Below are positions 26,147-37,647 of a stretch of 64,000 bases of DNA, piece by piece. The notes beneath the pieces are model-generated. The model was given only the letters and a program-made list of their open reading frames with translations, ran no database searches and was not told the DNA's origin. Position 1 is the first letter of the stretch. Each line of letters opens with the position of its first letter. Position numbers and translations under genes: made by a program. Source of the DNA: Orientallactaga sibirica (taxonomy: Eukaryota; Chordata; Mammalia; Rodentia; Dipodidae); assembly GCA_036365145.1 (NCBI GenBank), contig JAEOAD010000004.1, positions 49,940,001-50,004,000 of the forward strand, written 5' to 3'.

Positions 26147-26368
26147 AGGGGCAGATAGATGGCTTAGTGGTTAAGGCACATGCCTGTGAAGCCTAAGGAC
26201 CCAGGTTCGATTCCCCAGGTCTCACATAAGCCAGATGCACATGGTGGCACATGCATCTGGAGTTCATTTGCAATGGCTAAAGGCCCTGGCATGCCCATTC
26301 TCACTCTCTCTCTCTCTCTGTCTCTCCCTCTCTCTAATAAATAAATAAAAAATAAAATCTTAAAAAAA
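26147..26368 (+). mobile_element. tRNA-derived SINE
   Basis: Head 'gatggcttagtggttaaggc', intact B box ggttcgattcc, 'agccagatgcacatgg', (CT)n and a (AAAT)n tail. Confidence 0.9.
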
Positions 26369-26985
26369 TAGATAGTTCTATATATCCTGTGGGTATTTTT
26401 AAGTAAAGCATGCCCATTTTTATTCTACATTACAAATGTTAACCCCAGTAATTTCCTTTTCATGAAAAACATAGGCCTAAGAACAGCTAGTTACATGAAG
26501 TTGTGATTTTTTTTTCCAAGTTCCAGCTCATCTGGTGAATTTTATTACTTGGATTCTCACATTTAAAAGCCATTATATCTCATTACTCTATTTGGTGATA
26601 TATGATAATGAAGTAATGAAATGGGGAAATTTTATGTAAGATAGCAGAAGTCTTATTATGTGGTTTTATGTAACATCTGGGTTCTCCTATTCAATTTTGG
26701 ATGATATTGAAGAACACAAGAAAACTCCCACACTTAACAGCTGAATACTTCGCATTTCATCTTCTCAAACAAACAGGAGATAGTTTGTATGACTATCTCC
26801 TGGAAGCACAGGCTCAATGCAAACATTGCTTTCAGAATTTGTTTACTCATTGACTGACCTCATCTATTGAGTTTTCATTTATGTCTGAAACCTAAGAAGC
26901 TTTAAAGGAATGTTCCAGTGTGCTCATGTGGCATAATGTTCCAGGTAAATAAAGCAGCACACCAGTATATTTAAAGATCATTTTA

Positions 26986-27206
26986 GGACTGGAGAGATGG
27001 CTTAGAGATTAAGGCATTTGCCTGCAAAGCCAAAGGATCCTGGTTTGACTCCCCAGGACCCACATAAGCCAGATGCACAAGGGGCAGATGCTTCTGGAGA
27101 TTGTTTGCAGTGGCTGGAGGCCCTAACGTACCAATTCTCTCTCTCTACCTGCCTATTTCTGTATCTCTCTCTCAAATAAATAAATAAAAATAAAATATTT
27201 AAAAAT
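26986..27206 (+). mobile_element. tRNA-derived SINE (copy in duplication unit 1)
   Basis: Head ggactggagagatggcttag (A-box region), a degenerate B box (ggtttgactcc), body agccagatgcacaag, then a CT-rich stretch and a (AAAT)n tail. Flanked by gatcatttta (26976-26985) and gatgatttta (27207-27216), a 10-bp target-site duplication with one change. Confidence 0.88.
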
Positions 27207-27336
27207 GATGATTTTATAAAAGTATTATTTTTAAATGTGTACTGAAAATTACTCTCCCACTAAAGTCAAAGAACTTTTACATTGCCGAGAGCACTTGAAC
27301 TGCACATGGTTTATCTATTACCCACACAAGGGTTAC

Positions 27337-27462
27337 CTGCTCAGCTTGGTTCTGGTGATGGTACTGCTGCTGAGAAAAGGCATCACAGGATGAAGTCATC
27401 TCATCCTTCTCAAATTGTTTCTTCACCTTGGCCAAACCACCAGGCACTGTGCACATTTCTGA
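27337..27462 (-). pseudogene. XIRP2: Duplicated, 5'-truncated XIRP2 exon copy lacking its acceptor
   Basis: The last 42 codons of the 28386-28523 exon (from SEMCTVPGG to QNQAEQ) recur here with the same donor (gtaacc), because the exon lies at the edge of a tandem duplication. The first four codons (VMEE), the acceptor and its pyrimidine tract are absent. At the break the sequence runs into unrelated duplicated intron (aaaaatgtcag on the minus strand). That junction makes an AG dinucleotide and an in-frame ATG by chance. Splicing at that AG would give a 122-nt exon, not a multiple of three, and would shift the frame. The encoded residues are identical to those of the intact copy, which fits a recent event. 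It is probably skipped; inclusion cannot be excluded from sequence alone. Confidence 0.8.
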
Positions 27463-28511
27463 CATTTTTATTCTACATTACAAATGTTAACCCCAGTAAT
27501 TTCCTTTTCATGAAAAACATAGGCCTAAGAACAGCTAGTTACATGAAGTTGTGATTTTTTTTTTCCAAGTTCCAGCTCATCTGGTGAATTTTATTACTTG
27601 GATTCTCACATTTAAAAGCCATTATATCTCATTACTCTATTTGGTGATATATGATAATGAAGTAATGAAATGGGGAAATTTTATGTAAGATAGCAGAAGT
27701 CTTATTATGTGGTTTTATGTAACATCTGGGTTCTCCTATTCAATTTTGGATGATATTGAAGAACACAAGAAAACTCCCACACTTAACAGCTGAATACTTC
27801 GCATTTCATCTTCTCAAACAAACAGGAGATAGTTTGTATGACTATCTCTTGGAAGCACAGGCTCAATGCAAACATTGCTTTCAGAATTTGTTTACTCGTT
27901 GACTGACCTCAGCTATTGAGTTTTCATTTATGTCTGAAACCTAAGAAGCTTTAAAGGAATGTTCCAGCGTGCTCATGTGGCATAATGTTCCAGGTAAATA
28001 AAGCAGCACACCAGTATATTTAAAGATGATTTTAGGACTGGAGAGATGGCTTAGAGATTAAGGCATTTGCCTGCAAAGCCAAAGGATCCTGGTTTGACTC
28101 CCCAGGACCCACGTAAGCCAGATGCACAAGGGGCACATGCTTCTGGAGATTGTTTGCAGTGGCTGGAGGCCCTAACGTATCAATTCTCTCTCTCTACCTG
28201 CCTATTTCTGTATCTCTCTCTCAAATAAATAAATAAAAATAAAATATTTAAAAATGATGATTTTATAAAAGTATTATTTTTAAATGTGTACTGAAAATTA
28301 CTCTCCCACTAAAGTCAAAGAACTTTTACATTGCTGAGAGCACTTGAACTGCACATGGTTTATCTATTACCCACACAAGGGTTACCTGCTCAGCTTGGTT
28401 CTGGTGATGGTACTGCTGCTGAGAAAAGGCATCACAGGATGAAGTCATCTCATCCTTCTCAAATTGTTTCTTCACCTTGGCCAAACCACCAGGCACTGTG
28501 CACATTTCTGA
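27463..28511. repeat. Tandem segmental duplication, unit 2
   Basis: Direct repeat of unit 1 (1,049 bp). It holds the SINE copy at 28035-28255 and most of the intact XIRP2 exon. It passes at 28511/28512 into single-copy sequence that carries the exon's first codons and acceptor. Because the SINE is present in both units at the same place, the duplication is younger than that SINE insertion. Low divergence leaves open a false duplication of two alleles in the assembly. Confidence 0.93.
28035..28255 (+). mobile_element. tRNA-derived SINE (copy in duplication unit 2)
   Basis: Same insertion as at 26986-27206, carried by the duplication. Here both flanks read gatgatttta exactly (28025-28034 and 28256-28265), so this unit keeps the ancestral target-site duplication. 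Confidence 0.88.
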
Positions 28512-28523
28512 TTCCTCCATCAC
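28386..28523 (-). CDS. XIRP2: XIRP2 coding exon ([13 protein letters not shown] segment), intact copy
   Basis: Minus strand: an acceptor (gaaatgtcatag) precedes GTGATGGAGGAATCAG at 28523, and a donor (GAGCAG|gtaacc) follows 28386. The exon is 138 bp, 46 codons, phase 0 at both ends, so it joins in frame to the MARYQ exon 4.4 kb upstream. The peptide begins [20 protein letters not shown] and ends QNQAEQ. The PGGLAxVKKQFE stretch is a conserved N-terminal motif of the Xin family. XIRP2 is chosen over XIRP1 because of the MARYQ exon and the intron structure. This exon is the first in transcript order of two near-identical copies: it sits in the right-hand (promoter-proximal) unit of a tandem duplication and is the only one with the full 5' end and acceptor. 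The next expected exon was not found to the left. Confidence 0.9.
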
Positions 28524-28930
28524 CTATGACATTTCAGGAAAGAGGAAAATTCAGTTTTACCCCTATGCAGGATGGGATTCTCAGGCAATTTTTTTGGTAA
28601 AGAGTTAATAATTATTGATGGGTGGAACACTAAAAATACATTAACAACATAATTATTTCCATAGGCTTTATCGAAAACATTAATAAAACTACTCTCTCCT
28701 AGTTGTTATCTCATTTATTAGGATTTACATATAAAGGATCTTCAAAGTATAGAGAAAATTTATCTTATTTCTATTCATATTTTATGTATAGAGATTAGAT
28801 TATGGAATGCATTCCTCCAAGAATATTTTGGTGGACTATGGTTGTTAGAATAAAGGATTCAATTTTAACTCAAGGTAAACTTGTAAAGGAAACACATCAA
28901 GTAAAATAATGGACTCAAAAATTTATTTCA

Positions 28931-29160
28931 GGGATGGAGAAATGGCTTAGTGGTTAAGGCCCTTGCCTGCAAAGCCTAACAACCCTGGTTCGATTCCCCA
29001 GTGCCCATGTAAAGCCAGATGCACAAAAAGGCATGTGCAGCTGTTATTCATTTGCAGTGGCTAGAGTCCCTGATGGCCCATTCTTTCTCTCTCTGTCTCT
29101 CTCTGTCTGTATATATCTCCCTCTCTGCTTGTAAATGAATAAAAATAAATATTTAAAAAG
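28931..29160 (+). mobile_element. tRNA-derived SINE in XIRP2 intron
   Basis: Head gggatggagaaatggcttag, B box ggttcgattcc and a CT-rich right part. Flanks resemble each other (tttatttcag / taatttcag). Confidence 0.88.
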
Positions 29161-29181
29161 TAATTTCAGTTATTTAGGATG

Positions 29182-29202
29182 AAAAAAAAAAAAAAAAAAA
29201 AA
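29182..29202. repeat. A21 homopolymer
   Basis: Uninterrupted run of 21 A shortly after a SINE. Confidence 0.9.
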
Positions 29203-29639
29203 GAGCCTCAGGATGCCCCTCACGGAGGACTATTGATGTCAGTGAAAATACAACTGCTTGTGGCAGTGCCATGTGATTTTGTATGCATTCATATACATGT
29301 TGTCAGTTAATGCTTCTCGATGCTCTGCAAGATTGTGGACACCGACATTTTAAAAAAGAAATTGAGTTTATGTGATGTAAGGCAGCTTGCTATGTCCTCA
29401 TAGTCAGTATGTAATTGTGGACATTGCAGTTTGAATTGCATCTGTCTGTCTTAATCATTAGCCTCAAAGAATAGGCAGAAAACCAACAGCTACCCTATTC
29501 CACAATTAATACATCTCAGAATTCAGATATGAGTACTGGCATGTTAGGATCGGGTGGCTCTAACAGAAGAGCTCAAACAGATGGGCTCTAGTCTGTCTAT
29601 CCTTGACTTTTTTTGTTTAGATAAGAGAGATTTGAGTAC

Positions 29640-30010
29640 CTGGCATTATTAAAAGCAGCTTGCAGAGTACCAAGGAGTGCTGTCAGGCCTCAGGCCTCCC
29701 AGGGAAGTGCAGAAGTAGCTGAGGGACTTTGGCTTTGATGACTCAACACCCTCCAGAGCCCAGCAGGCACTCAAGTCCAGATGGGCTATCAACTGACAAG
29801 TAAGCAGATCCCATCCAGTGCCTCACCCTGGGAGCTTCCAGCTCTGCTTGCAGCTGGCTGGTACTTCAGTGACATTTCAAACCAAAGCAGGACTTCTGAA
29901 GTATGGTCCAGTCCTGACGTAAATAACCCTAGGAGCCCATGACCTTGTAAGTCATAAGCGGCCTCAGAGCTGAGGTTCCCATATCACAGACTGTGAACTC
30001 CAAGAATCCT
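29640..30010. promoter_or_regulatory. GC-richer intronic block with E-box and CRE-like site
   Basis: This repeat-free block in the XIRP2 intron is clearly less AT-rich than its neighbours. It contains CAGCTG (29851-29856) and TGACGTAA (29915-29922). It encodes no convincing ORF. A conserved enhancer is one reading; nothing in the sequence proves it. Confidence 0.2.
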
Positions 30011-30806
30011 GGAATCTTTACCCCAAAACAGCTTTCCAAAATGATACAAAAAATACATTTATCTTAGGATTTGAGTTTCCCATTGTCAGGAATGTTGGGA
30101 AATTAAGTTCAGACCCCGGGCTGTGTGAATTACTAGTAAATACTAATGTCTGCATTACCAAGTTAATAAAATTTCCAGTTTTCATGAATTATCAGACATT
30201 TCAGAATATGTATATTGGCCCAGTGTGAAAAGACATATGACTGTATGCTTCTATGAAATTCTGCAACATACTTTTAATGTAAGCCCTAATCAATTACTGT
30301 CATTTGATACGTGTGGAAGTCATGAGAAAATATGATATCCCTTTAATATTAAAGAGAGCAAAGCAACAGAAAGACAAATTAAGGACAGGATTTTCCCCCA
30401 TTTATCATTTGTTTTGCACAAATGGCCTCCTTGGAATAGATCATATGTAAATAATGTGCAAATATTAAATTATAGAAATTAAAGTAATAATTATCAAGAA
30501 CCTTATCATTTCAAACAACTATAAGTGATGAACAAATCATATGCAAATTAATTTTCCAAGCCTCAGTAATTATATCAAAAACTGGACACTCTTCTAGCAA
30601 ATGTATTTTCACAAAAATATCAGCCCCATGTTGGACAGGTCAGTCATCTACCACGTGAATTAAAACAGATATACCCATTCTTCTCTCGTAGCCTTATGCT
30701 TTGGAATTTGACCACATTACATGTGCAAAAGTACATATAGATGATTATTTTTCATAGCAGGGCTACTGTTACTTCCTTGCTAACCTGACACTACCATGAT
30801 ATGTAG

Positions 30807-30839
30807 CAGCTGTTTGTGAACCCAGGTCAGGCACAGCTG
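30807..30839. promoter_or_regulatory. Pair of CAGCTG E-boxes
   Basis: Two CAGCTG motifs (30807-30812 and 30834-30839), the form preferred by myogenic bHLH factors, are spaced 27 bp start to start in a repeat-free part of the XIRP2 intron. Confidence 0.2.
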
Positions 30840-32928
30840 GTACAATGTGGGTAATGATGGAGCAAAGGTTGTCTTGAGCTCAGCTAGTACAGGAAGGATC
30901 TCCCAAATGAAATGGCAGGATTTGCTCAGGAAGTCATGTGTGGCTATAGTTCTAGGGACATCTCCTTGTTCACATGATCATCCCTTGGCATATTCTGTTT
31001 AGCACCACATTCTAAATGCTCTAATTCACATTATTATTTATGACCACCTAACCAGGATTGTTTTGTGTTGAACCTTTTTATGTTTATACTTTTTCTGTGT
31101 TCCTTATGTTTTGTCTTGGAAATGAGATTTGGAATGTAATGGGTATGTCGATAATAATGAGTTAATTTAAATACCCAACCCTTAAACCCAGGTAAACATT
31201 ACATAGTCATCAATTTTAAATGTAAGCCCCAATCAATGGCAAAGAATTGTACTTAGGTTATAGGGATAAATAAAAATAATATAATTTGTGGAAGTAGACA
31301 GTGATTTTAATCCTTGCCCTGATAATAGCTCGGGCTAAAGTTCTTGAACCATTTATTTTATAAATGTACAAGAGTAATATTTTTCTCATGTATTTTTTTG
31401 TGGGTCCTAACAAAGACAAAAATGGATAAAACTACACAGCATAGAATCTGGCATTTTTTTTATTGCTCAGTACATATTACTTCCTCTCTCTTCTCAGGGC
31501 TTCTGCAAGTATTTTGTGGGCTTGGCTTACATCTAGACCCACAAAATGCCAGCTGCCTTGCTGTAATGCAAATTATCATTTGATTACAATGAAAAAGATA
31601 TGGAAGATATTTTCTTTGCTCTATATATTTACCATGATTTCTGTGAACTGATCTAAAAGCTCTTTTATGTACAATGTATACTTAATCACAATATTTGGGA
31701 CAAATAAAATATGGTAGTTTGGGAGCCAAAACACTTTCCCATATGGTAGAGGGAAGTTGAATTTAATCAAAAGATTATTGGAGTCAATTAACTAGGTATT
31801 TACTTTAATTTCTGACTGTCTTTTCAAATTTAGTTGTTTCATTAAGAATAATGTATACAATTCAGAACTAATTTGTATGGAGTGATTTTTCAAAACCTTC
31901 CAGCAGGCGGCATCCTCTAAGAAGACTGGCAGAGGACAGTGTTGAACTACTATTTGTTTCGGAAGAGATCTAGTTACTCATGTGAATTCTGCGCATTCAT
32001 TCCAAATCTATGCTGCATCTAAAATATATTTTAATGACTGTAAAGCTTAAATGTCATATAGCACTAAAGTAATGCTAATGAGCTTGGCACAGTCACACAC
32101 ATCCATATCTCGAAATAATTTGTAAAGAAGAACACTGAATAGCTATTTTAAAATCCTAAATTTGAACTCTTTCTCTCTCTCCACTTACACTCATGCTCAT
32201 CACGTGGCTAATTTAGAGATTATAATTATAAAAGTGCGTTCTTCCATTAAGTGGAAGAGTACAAAATACTGAATCCAACAAATTCTTTGCATATTACTTT
32301 ATACTGGTTGCTCTAAAAATTGGTGGTCTCTGTGAATCCTGAAGTCTCCTATAATCATAATTAGTTTAGCAGAGTGCCTACATTTCTAATCTCTCATTTC
32401 TACGTTCTACGTTGATTAAGCCTCTCCTAATAGATTCAGTGCATACAAAGAAAAGCAAAAGAAATGATACTGCCAGAGAATATAAAGAAATGATATACAA
32501 GACCAAGGAGGGCAGCATGAAAACCCATATTATTAAAATATGGAATGATTCCTAAACTTCCCAAAGAGAATAACTATAGGTTAAGTGATAATGATGACAA
32601 CAATAATAATATATTTATACAGTGCTTTGTGGCTTACACATAAATTATCCTTTGATTCTACACAAGACCCTATGCAGTAGATGAGTATTCCCATTTTTCA
32701 GTTAAATAAACTGAATCTCAGAGAGGCATTGGGTTAATGCTTTAAGTCCATGCAACATATAAGTAGCACAAAACATCCTAAATTCAGATGGTCTGAATTT
32801 GATTCCTACTACTTTTTTCCTATGTCACCTTGATCCCAATGCCTAGTGCCCTTCTTGCTTTTGTAAAGAGGAGTTCTAGACAGATAGCAAACATATCACT
32901 TAATGCAAACTTATGAAAAGGTGCTTAC

Positions 32929-33077
32929 ATTAGCTGAGAAGCTGCGGCAGTCACCCCTGGAAATAGCTGCCTGATACCTGGCCATTCTCTCCCTCAGGGA
33001 TACCAACTCGGGGAGATTCTGCTCCCCCTCACTCCCAGCAACACTGTCTTCTGTGAGCTTAGGAGGGCAGAAAGTCT
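32929..33077 (-). CDS. XIRP2: XIRP2 5' coding exon (MARYQ start exon)
   Basis: Seen on the minus strand: an acceptor (tgtttgtttacag) ends at 33078, then 149 bp that read open in one frame (2 nt plus 49 codons), then a donor (AAT|gtaagc) at 32928-32927. The last 19 codons read [19 protein letters not shown], from an ATG at 32985-32983. This matches what I know of the N-terminus of Xin actin-binding repeat protein 2. The 30 codons before that ATG are also open (ending [10 protein letters not shown]) and resemble the longer N-terminus of the human protein, so the ATG may be internal in some transcripts. XIRP2 binds and stabilises actin filaments at intercalated discs and costameres of striated muscle. 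The Xin repeats themselves are in a later large exon that is not in this window. The phase-0 end joins correctly to the exon at 28386-28523. I cannot see an upstream exon supplying an earlier start with certainty. Confidence 0.9.
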
Positions 33078-33569
33078 CTGTAAACAAACACAGCAGTCTC
33101 AGATGTGTGTTAAGCTTGAAAAGAAAGTAGCTTCAACTTATAAACCACAGGACTTTAAAAAATTGTCTCATATAACAATATGTCATAATAGTTTTGATGT
33201 TTCACAATCAATCTTTTTTTTTTTTCTACAAGTTTTCAGGCAAAACAAGAAAATGCCTAATACAGAAGCATATGCTTATGAAAACATTAAAAATGTTTTT
33301 CCTCATTCTTATCCCTGCAATTATGATGAGAAGTTGTTCTTTTTGATATGTAATGTTACTAATTAACATTCCCCAAACACTCTGTGCTATATTTTTTTCC
33401 AAATGCTGTATGAACATTATATTTGTTTCTCTAAACCTGATGAGGTAAGTGCTATTACTTTCTAAAATTTATATCTGAGAAAGCAGTAGCTCATAGTGCC
33501 TACAAAACTTTCCCTGTGTTAGATAATGGATCATAATATGAATATGGTTAGACTAAAGTTTTAGCAAGT

Positions 33570-33579
33570 CTAAAAATAG
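33570..33579. promoter_or_regulatory. MEF2 consensus site near XIRP2 coding exon
   Basis: CTAAAAATAG matches YTAWWWWTAR exactly and lies about 490 bp upstream (minus-strand sense) of the MARYQ exon acceptor. No TATA or initiator is evident near it. It could act as an intronic enhancer element; a chance match is possible. Confidence 0.3.
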
Positions 33580-34132
33580 CCCTTTGTTACTCTCCTCACC
33601 CCTCAACACTCAAGAAGGTACACTTAGCTAAAATATGCAGATATTATAAGAACTATAGACTGAAAATATTTTCCTTTTATTCATAGAGACATGTGTTACA
33701 TAACAAAAATCAGTATCGGTTCCTCAATTTAGAGTTTGATATTTTCCCATTATCATTTACCAGACAAAAGTCCAGTTAGTAACAAACACTCACCTGTAAA
33801 TAGAAGAAGAGGATTGTAAGACCACAGCATGTGAGTTAGAAAAACAGAATGTTCCTAGAAATTGTCTAGTCTCAACCTAATCTAGGCATAGGCTTTTGGA
33901 CATAAAGAAACATGTCCCTTAATATCTTCTTATGTGCAAAGGACATGAGGGCCTTTGTGGTTATGTGATTCTCCATTGTTATTTAGCTTATATGCACCAG
34001 GTCTGGTCTTAAAACAAGGACTATCTTGTACTTTTGGCTATGTTATCATTCTGCTTAGGGCTTATAATTGATTATTAGATGGTTTTCATCTCAAATCAAG
34101 GACTGTTTCAGTCAGTGAATGGTGAATGGCTT

Positions 34133-34133
<1 letters not shown>

Positions 34134-34183
<50 letters not shown>
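34134..34183. repeat. (GT)n microsatellite
   Basis: About 24 pure GT units. Confidence 0.96.
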
Positions 34184-34185
<2 letters not shown>

Positions 34186-37100
34186 AGGGCTGGTAGTTTC
34201 TTTGGACACACAGGTATGGCTTTTTTTTGGAGTATTTTGGTATGTAGTATGGTATAATACGGTCACTGTGGAACAAAGTCCAAACCACCTCAAGTAGTAG
34301 CATGTGAAGAAACTCCCTCCATCAGTTATTTCTCCTCAGCCCTCAGCATACACAATAAACAACCACACTGAATTTTTTGTTGTTGTTGTTCTTGGTGTTA
34401 TCAAGGTTTATGTGGGTTGATAAGAACAAATTCTATGGCTAAGAAAAAAATAAGTCATTTTTAACTTTATTCCCTCCCAGAGAATTTGGTTTCCCATTGA
34501 GACTTTGTATTCAACTAAACATTTTCATGCATCTTAATAAAAATATAGCACACAATAAATATAAAATATATAAAGGAGTAAAAAGTGGTATAGTATGAAC
34601 ACTGTGATTGATTGTAAGACACTGATATGTTCACAGCAAATGTCAGTTCTCTTGGAAATTCCTCTATCATCCCAAACCACATCTCCTGCAAGAATCCACA
34701 GTTTCTGTCTGATTCTGATAAAAGTGATTCCCACAAATCATGGAAAGTCATTCCTAGGGTAAAAAAAAAAAGGTATCTTTTCTTCCCCATGGGTCCCCTA
34801 TCTACACAAATGAATTTGGTTTATGTCAGCTATGCTGTTCTTACTTTGTCGTGAATGAACACTATTTTATTGAGCATGAGCGCTCAAGACTTCTTCATAT
34901 TAAAATATAAATATTATTTTGTATACTGTTCAAAAATGCCATCCTTATTTTATTATTCTTGGTAGAGACCAAGCTTGTTTATTTTTGATGAAATTTACAG
35001 ATAGTGTTCACTTATGAAGAATTCAATTCTTATTATATTTCAGCATACAGTAAAATATTCAAGGCTATTTAGTCAAGCCATCAGTGTACAAAGTATTACA
35101 ACATTTGGATACTATTTCTCATGGTCCTCTAGGCTGTGAAGAAGATGCAACATTTTACCTGCCTTCTCTCATTTCTTTTGCCCCACAAATAACTGCATAA
35201 TCAGGTAGGAACATGGAATAGGAAAAAAATGCATGAGCAAATAGTAGACCACATGGTTTCATGATCTTCTAAGTCAGTATCTGCCAGTTTCTTCAGGGAT
35301 AAAAAGCTGATGCTTTTCAATAATCCTAGTCTAAGGCAGTGCTCTCAGGGAGTACTGCTGACAACACCTGAGGTAGATTTTAGCTAAGACTATATGCATC
35401 TCTTTCCTTTGGCATGTGTGGGAAAGCAAAGAGGATTTGCAGTACCCATCCTTAACATGCTCCATTTCCAATGACCTGGGTGGAATTGAGTTTATAGAGC
35501 AATATAACACTAGCTTAGAATATTTATTCAAAGTGTAAAGGATATAAAAGTAAATAAAGATGACTGTTTTTAAAGAAATTTGTGGAAAAATAGAGAATGA
35601 TGAAGCTGATCACTATGCAAACCAGACATGGGAGCAACAAGTTGAAGGCTAACGTGCTCTGAGGAAAAGGAAAAAGCAAAAAATAATTTAAAAAATGAAC
35701 ACCAATTTCTGACAGAAAGCATGATAAGTATTGATATCACAAGATGATTTTACTAGAAGTTTTCTGTCTCTTGAGTGCATGCAATTCATTGTGCAGATAA
35801 GTAGATCCAAATTGAAAGAAGCACAATAATTTATCCTGTTGTTTTCAGAGTTAATAGCATTGCTGTGCTTAGAATCCATCACACACCAAAGATAGAACAC
35901 TTTCATTTATGTACTTATACAAATATGAATGCAATTCCATTAAAATATTAATTCTTTATGTAACATAACAAATCCCATAAAGGAGAAACAACATGTAGAG
36001 AAGTACTGTGAAAGAAAATAAAACAGTAAAAATTATAATCAGTTATAATGACAAGCATCAGATGCCATAAGTGTTCTGAGATTCTTAGGGGAAAATGTTA
36101 CATTATTTGTATAATATAAAATTTTTATAAAACTTAAAAATCCAATTTGTGTCCATTATTGCCTTAATAACTCACAAAACACTGTATATAGAAGTTTATT
36201 TGCTCAGTTCCCCAAACATGTCTTCTTCTTCAGCTTTTGAAAATAAACTCAATCAGTGGACAAAATTTTCTCAAGTTACAGGATTTCATTAAGCTTTTCA
36301 GAATTGTACTATATATGGATTGCTCCTGTTTAGAGCATTTTGTATTGCTGTGGTGCAGTATTGATATGCATAACCCTCCTCCTTTCTTGGACAATTATAA
36401 CCATGTATGTAGCCAGCCACAGAAGAAAATGCATAGTCACCCTTGTGTGTTTCTTTGAAGGGATAAGGTCAAATGCCAGGGACAGAAAACAAGGAGGAAC
36501 AGTCAAAGTTTTAAGTATGTCCCAGGTTTTCTTCCTACTCTCACAATTTGTATTATCAAAAAAAAAAAAAAAAAAGAATTCTTAGCAATATGCACAGATT
36601 CATATCAAGATAAGTTACTCAAGGGGCATTGACACATTTGATATGCACTATCCTCATTTAGCTGTTCAGAAATTTTCAAACCTGGAGTTAAGTGCTTTAT
36701 TACAATTATATATTAGCATGGCATTAAGCAGTGACAAGCAAATTCAATCAAACAATTATTTAAAGATATGAAGTGTTGTAAATAAGATCTTCATAGAATA
36801 GAAATTTGGGAATAAATGTCAACAGCTCAATACATAAACCTAGGGTCAGTGTGCTGCTCCAAAATGATGACAAGTAGAAAAACATCCATGCAGAAAATCC
36901 TTAATGTATCCAGGTTACAAGAACAAGGGCTTTGTCACTGTCTCATTTGGAAAGCCAAACTTTCCCCTCAATACATTTTCTAAATGAAAATATTTCTCAT
37001 TACCTTTGAAATATGTGAAGCACATTCCCAAAATGCAGTTCTGGATAGAGTCTTACAAAAGGATGACTATATGACAACATAATTGGTTCCAGGTTGAAAT

Positions 37101-37432
37101 ATAAACAATAATGTGAACTAGTTGATTTAAACCAGCTCACATATGTATTACTTAAATGTATATGAATGACATTATTTCCCTTTTGCCTGCCAAATATAGA
37201 CTGTGCAAATGTTTACATTATTGAAATGTCATAATAAATCCTGTGATTCCATACAATGAATATTCATCAATACAGCAACAATATCCCCAAACAATCAAAA
37301 AGCCTGGAGTGTGAAGTAGAAAATACTTTTCATTTCATAAAGAAACTGTGAGCTAGCATCTGGATTGGAAAGCTGATATTAGTGATTACTGATATACAGC
37401 ACAGACCAAGATGAAATCAAAAGGCAAGAACA

Positions 37433-37647
37433 GGCTGGAGAGATGGCTTAGCAATTAAGGCACCTGCCTGCAAAGCCTAAGAATGCCTGTTTGAATCTCC
37501 AGGTCCCACATTTAGCCAATGTAAAGTGATGCAAGGGTGCAATGCCACACGTGCCCACAAGGTGGTGCTCACATATGGAGTTCATTCACAGTGGCTGAGA
37601 GGCCTCTGGTGCACCCATTCTCTCTGTCTCTCTCAAATAAAAAAAAA
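37433..37647 (+). mobile_element. tRNA-derived SINE (longer subfamily) with TSD
   Basis: Head ggctggagagatggcttagc and right-part segment 'aaagtgatgcaagggtgcaa'. TSD aaggcaagaaca at 37421-37432 and 37648-37659. Confidence 0.92.

Larger units (their letters stand above)
1..27336 (-). other. XIRP2: Probable downstream XIRP2 intron, repeat-rich
   Basis: Everything left of the duplicated exon would be intron following the VPGGLA exon. I looked for the next expected coding segment and did not find it. Repeats are listed separately. Stretches where I see only anonymous AT-rich sequence: 3180-4560, 4810-6520, 6625-7850, 8100-9825, 9950-12490, 12970-13400, 15000-15555, 17895-18940, 18985-19280, 20010-20475, 20750-21495, 23285-24190, 24370-25100 and 25180-26145. 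Confidence 0.6.
26415..27462. repeat. Tandem segmental duplication, unit 1
   Basis: This 1,048-bp unit is repeated head to tail by 27463-28511. It starts at 'catttttattctac' and contains unique XIRP2 intron, one tRNA-derived SINE (26986-27206) and the truncated exon copy. I count about nine substitutions and one T-run length change (9 versus 10 T) between the units, so identity is about 99%. The junction at 27462/27463 shows no clear microhomology. In the SINE target-site repeat, this unit reads gatcatttta where unit 2 and both right-hand copies read gatgatttta, so this base changed here after duplication. Confidence 0.93.
28524..32928 (-). other. XIRP2: XIRP2 intron between the MARYQ and VPGGLA exons
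   Basis: Bounded by a gtaagc donor at 32928 and a gtcatag acceptor at 28524. It contains one SINE (28931-29160), a 21-nt A run (29182-29202), a more GC-rich stretch (29640-30010) and otherwise single-copy AT-rich sequence from 30010 to 32928 in which I see no further exon or repeat. Confidence 0.8.
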
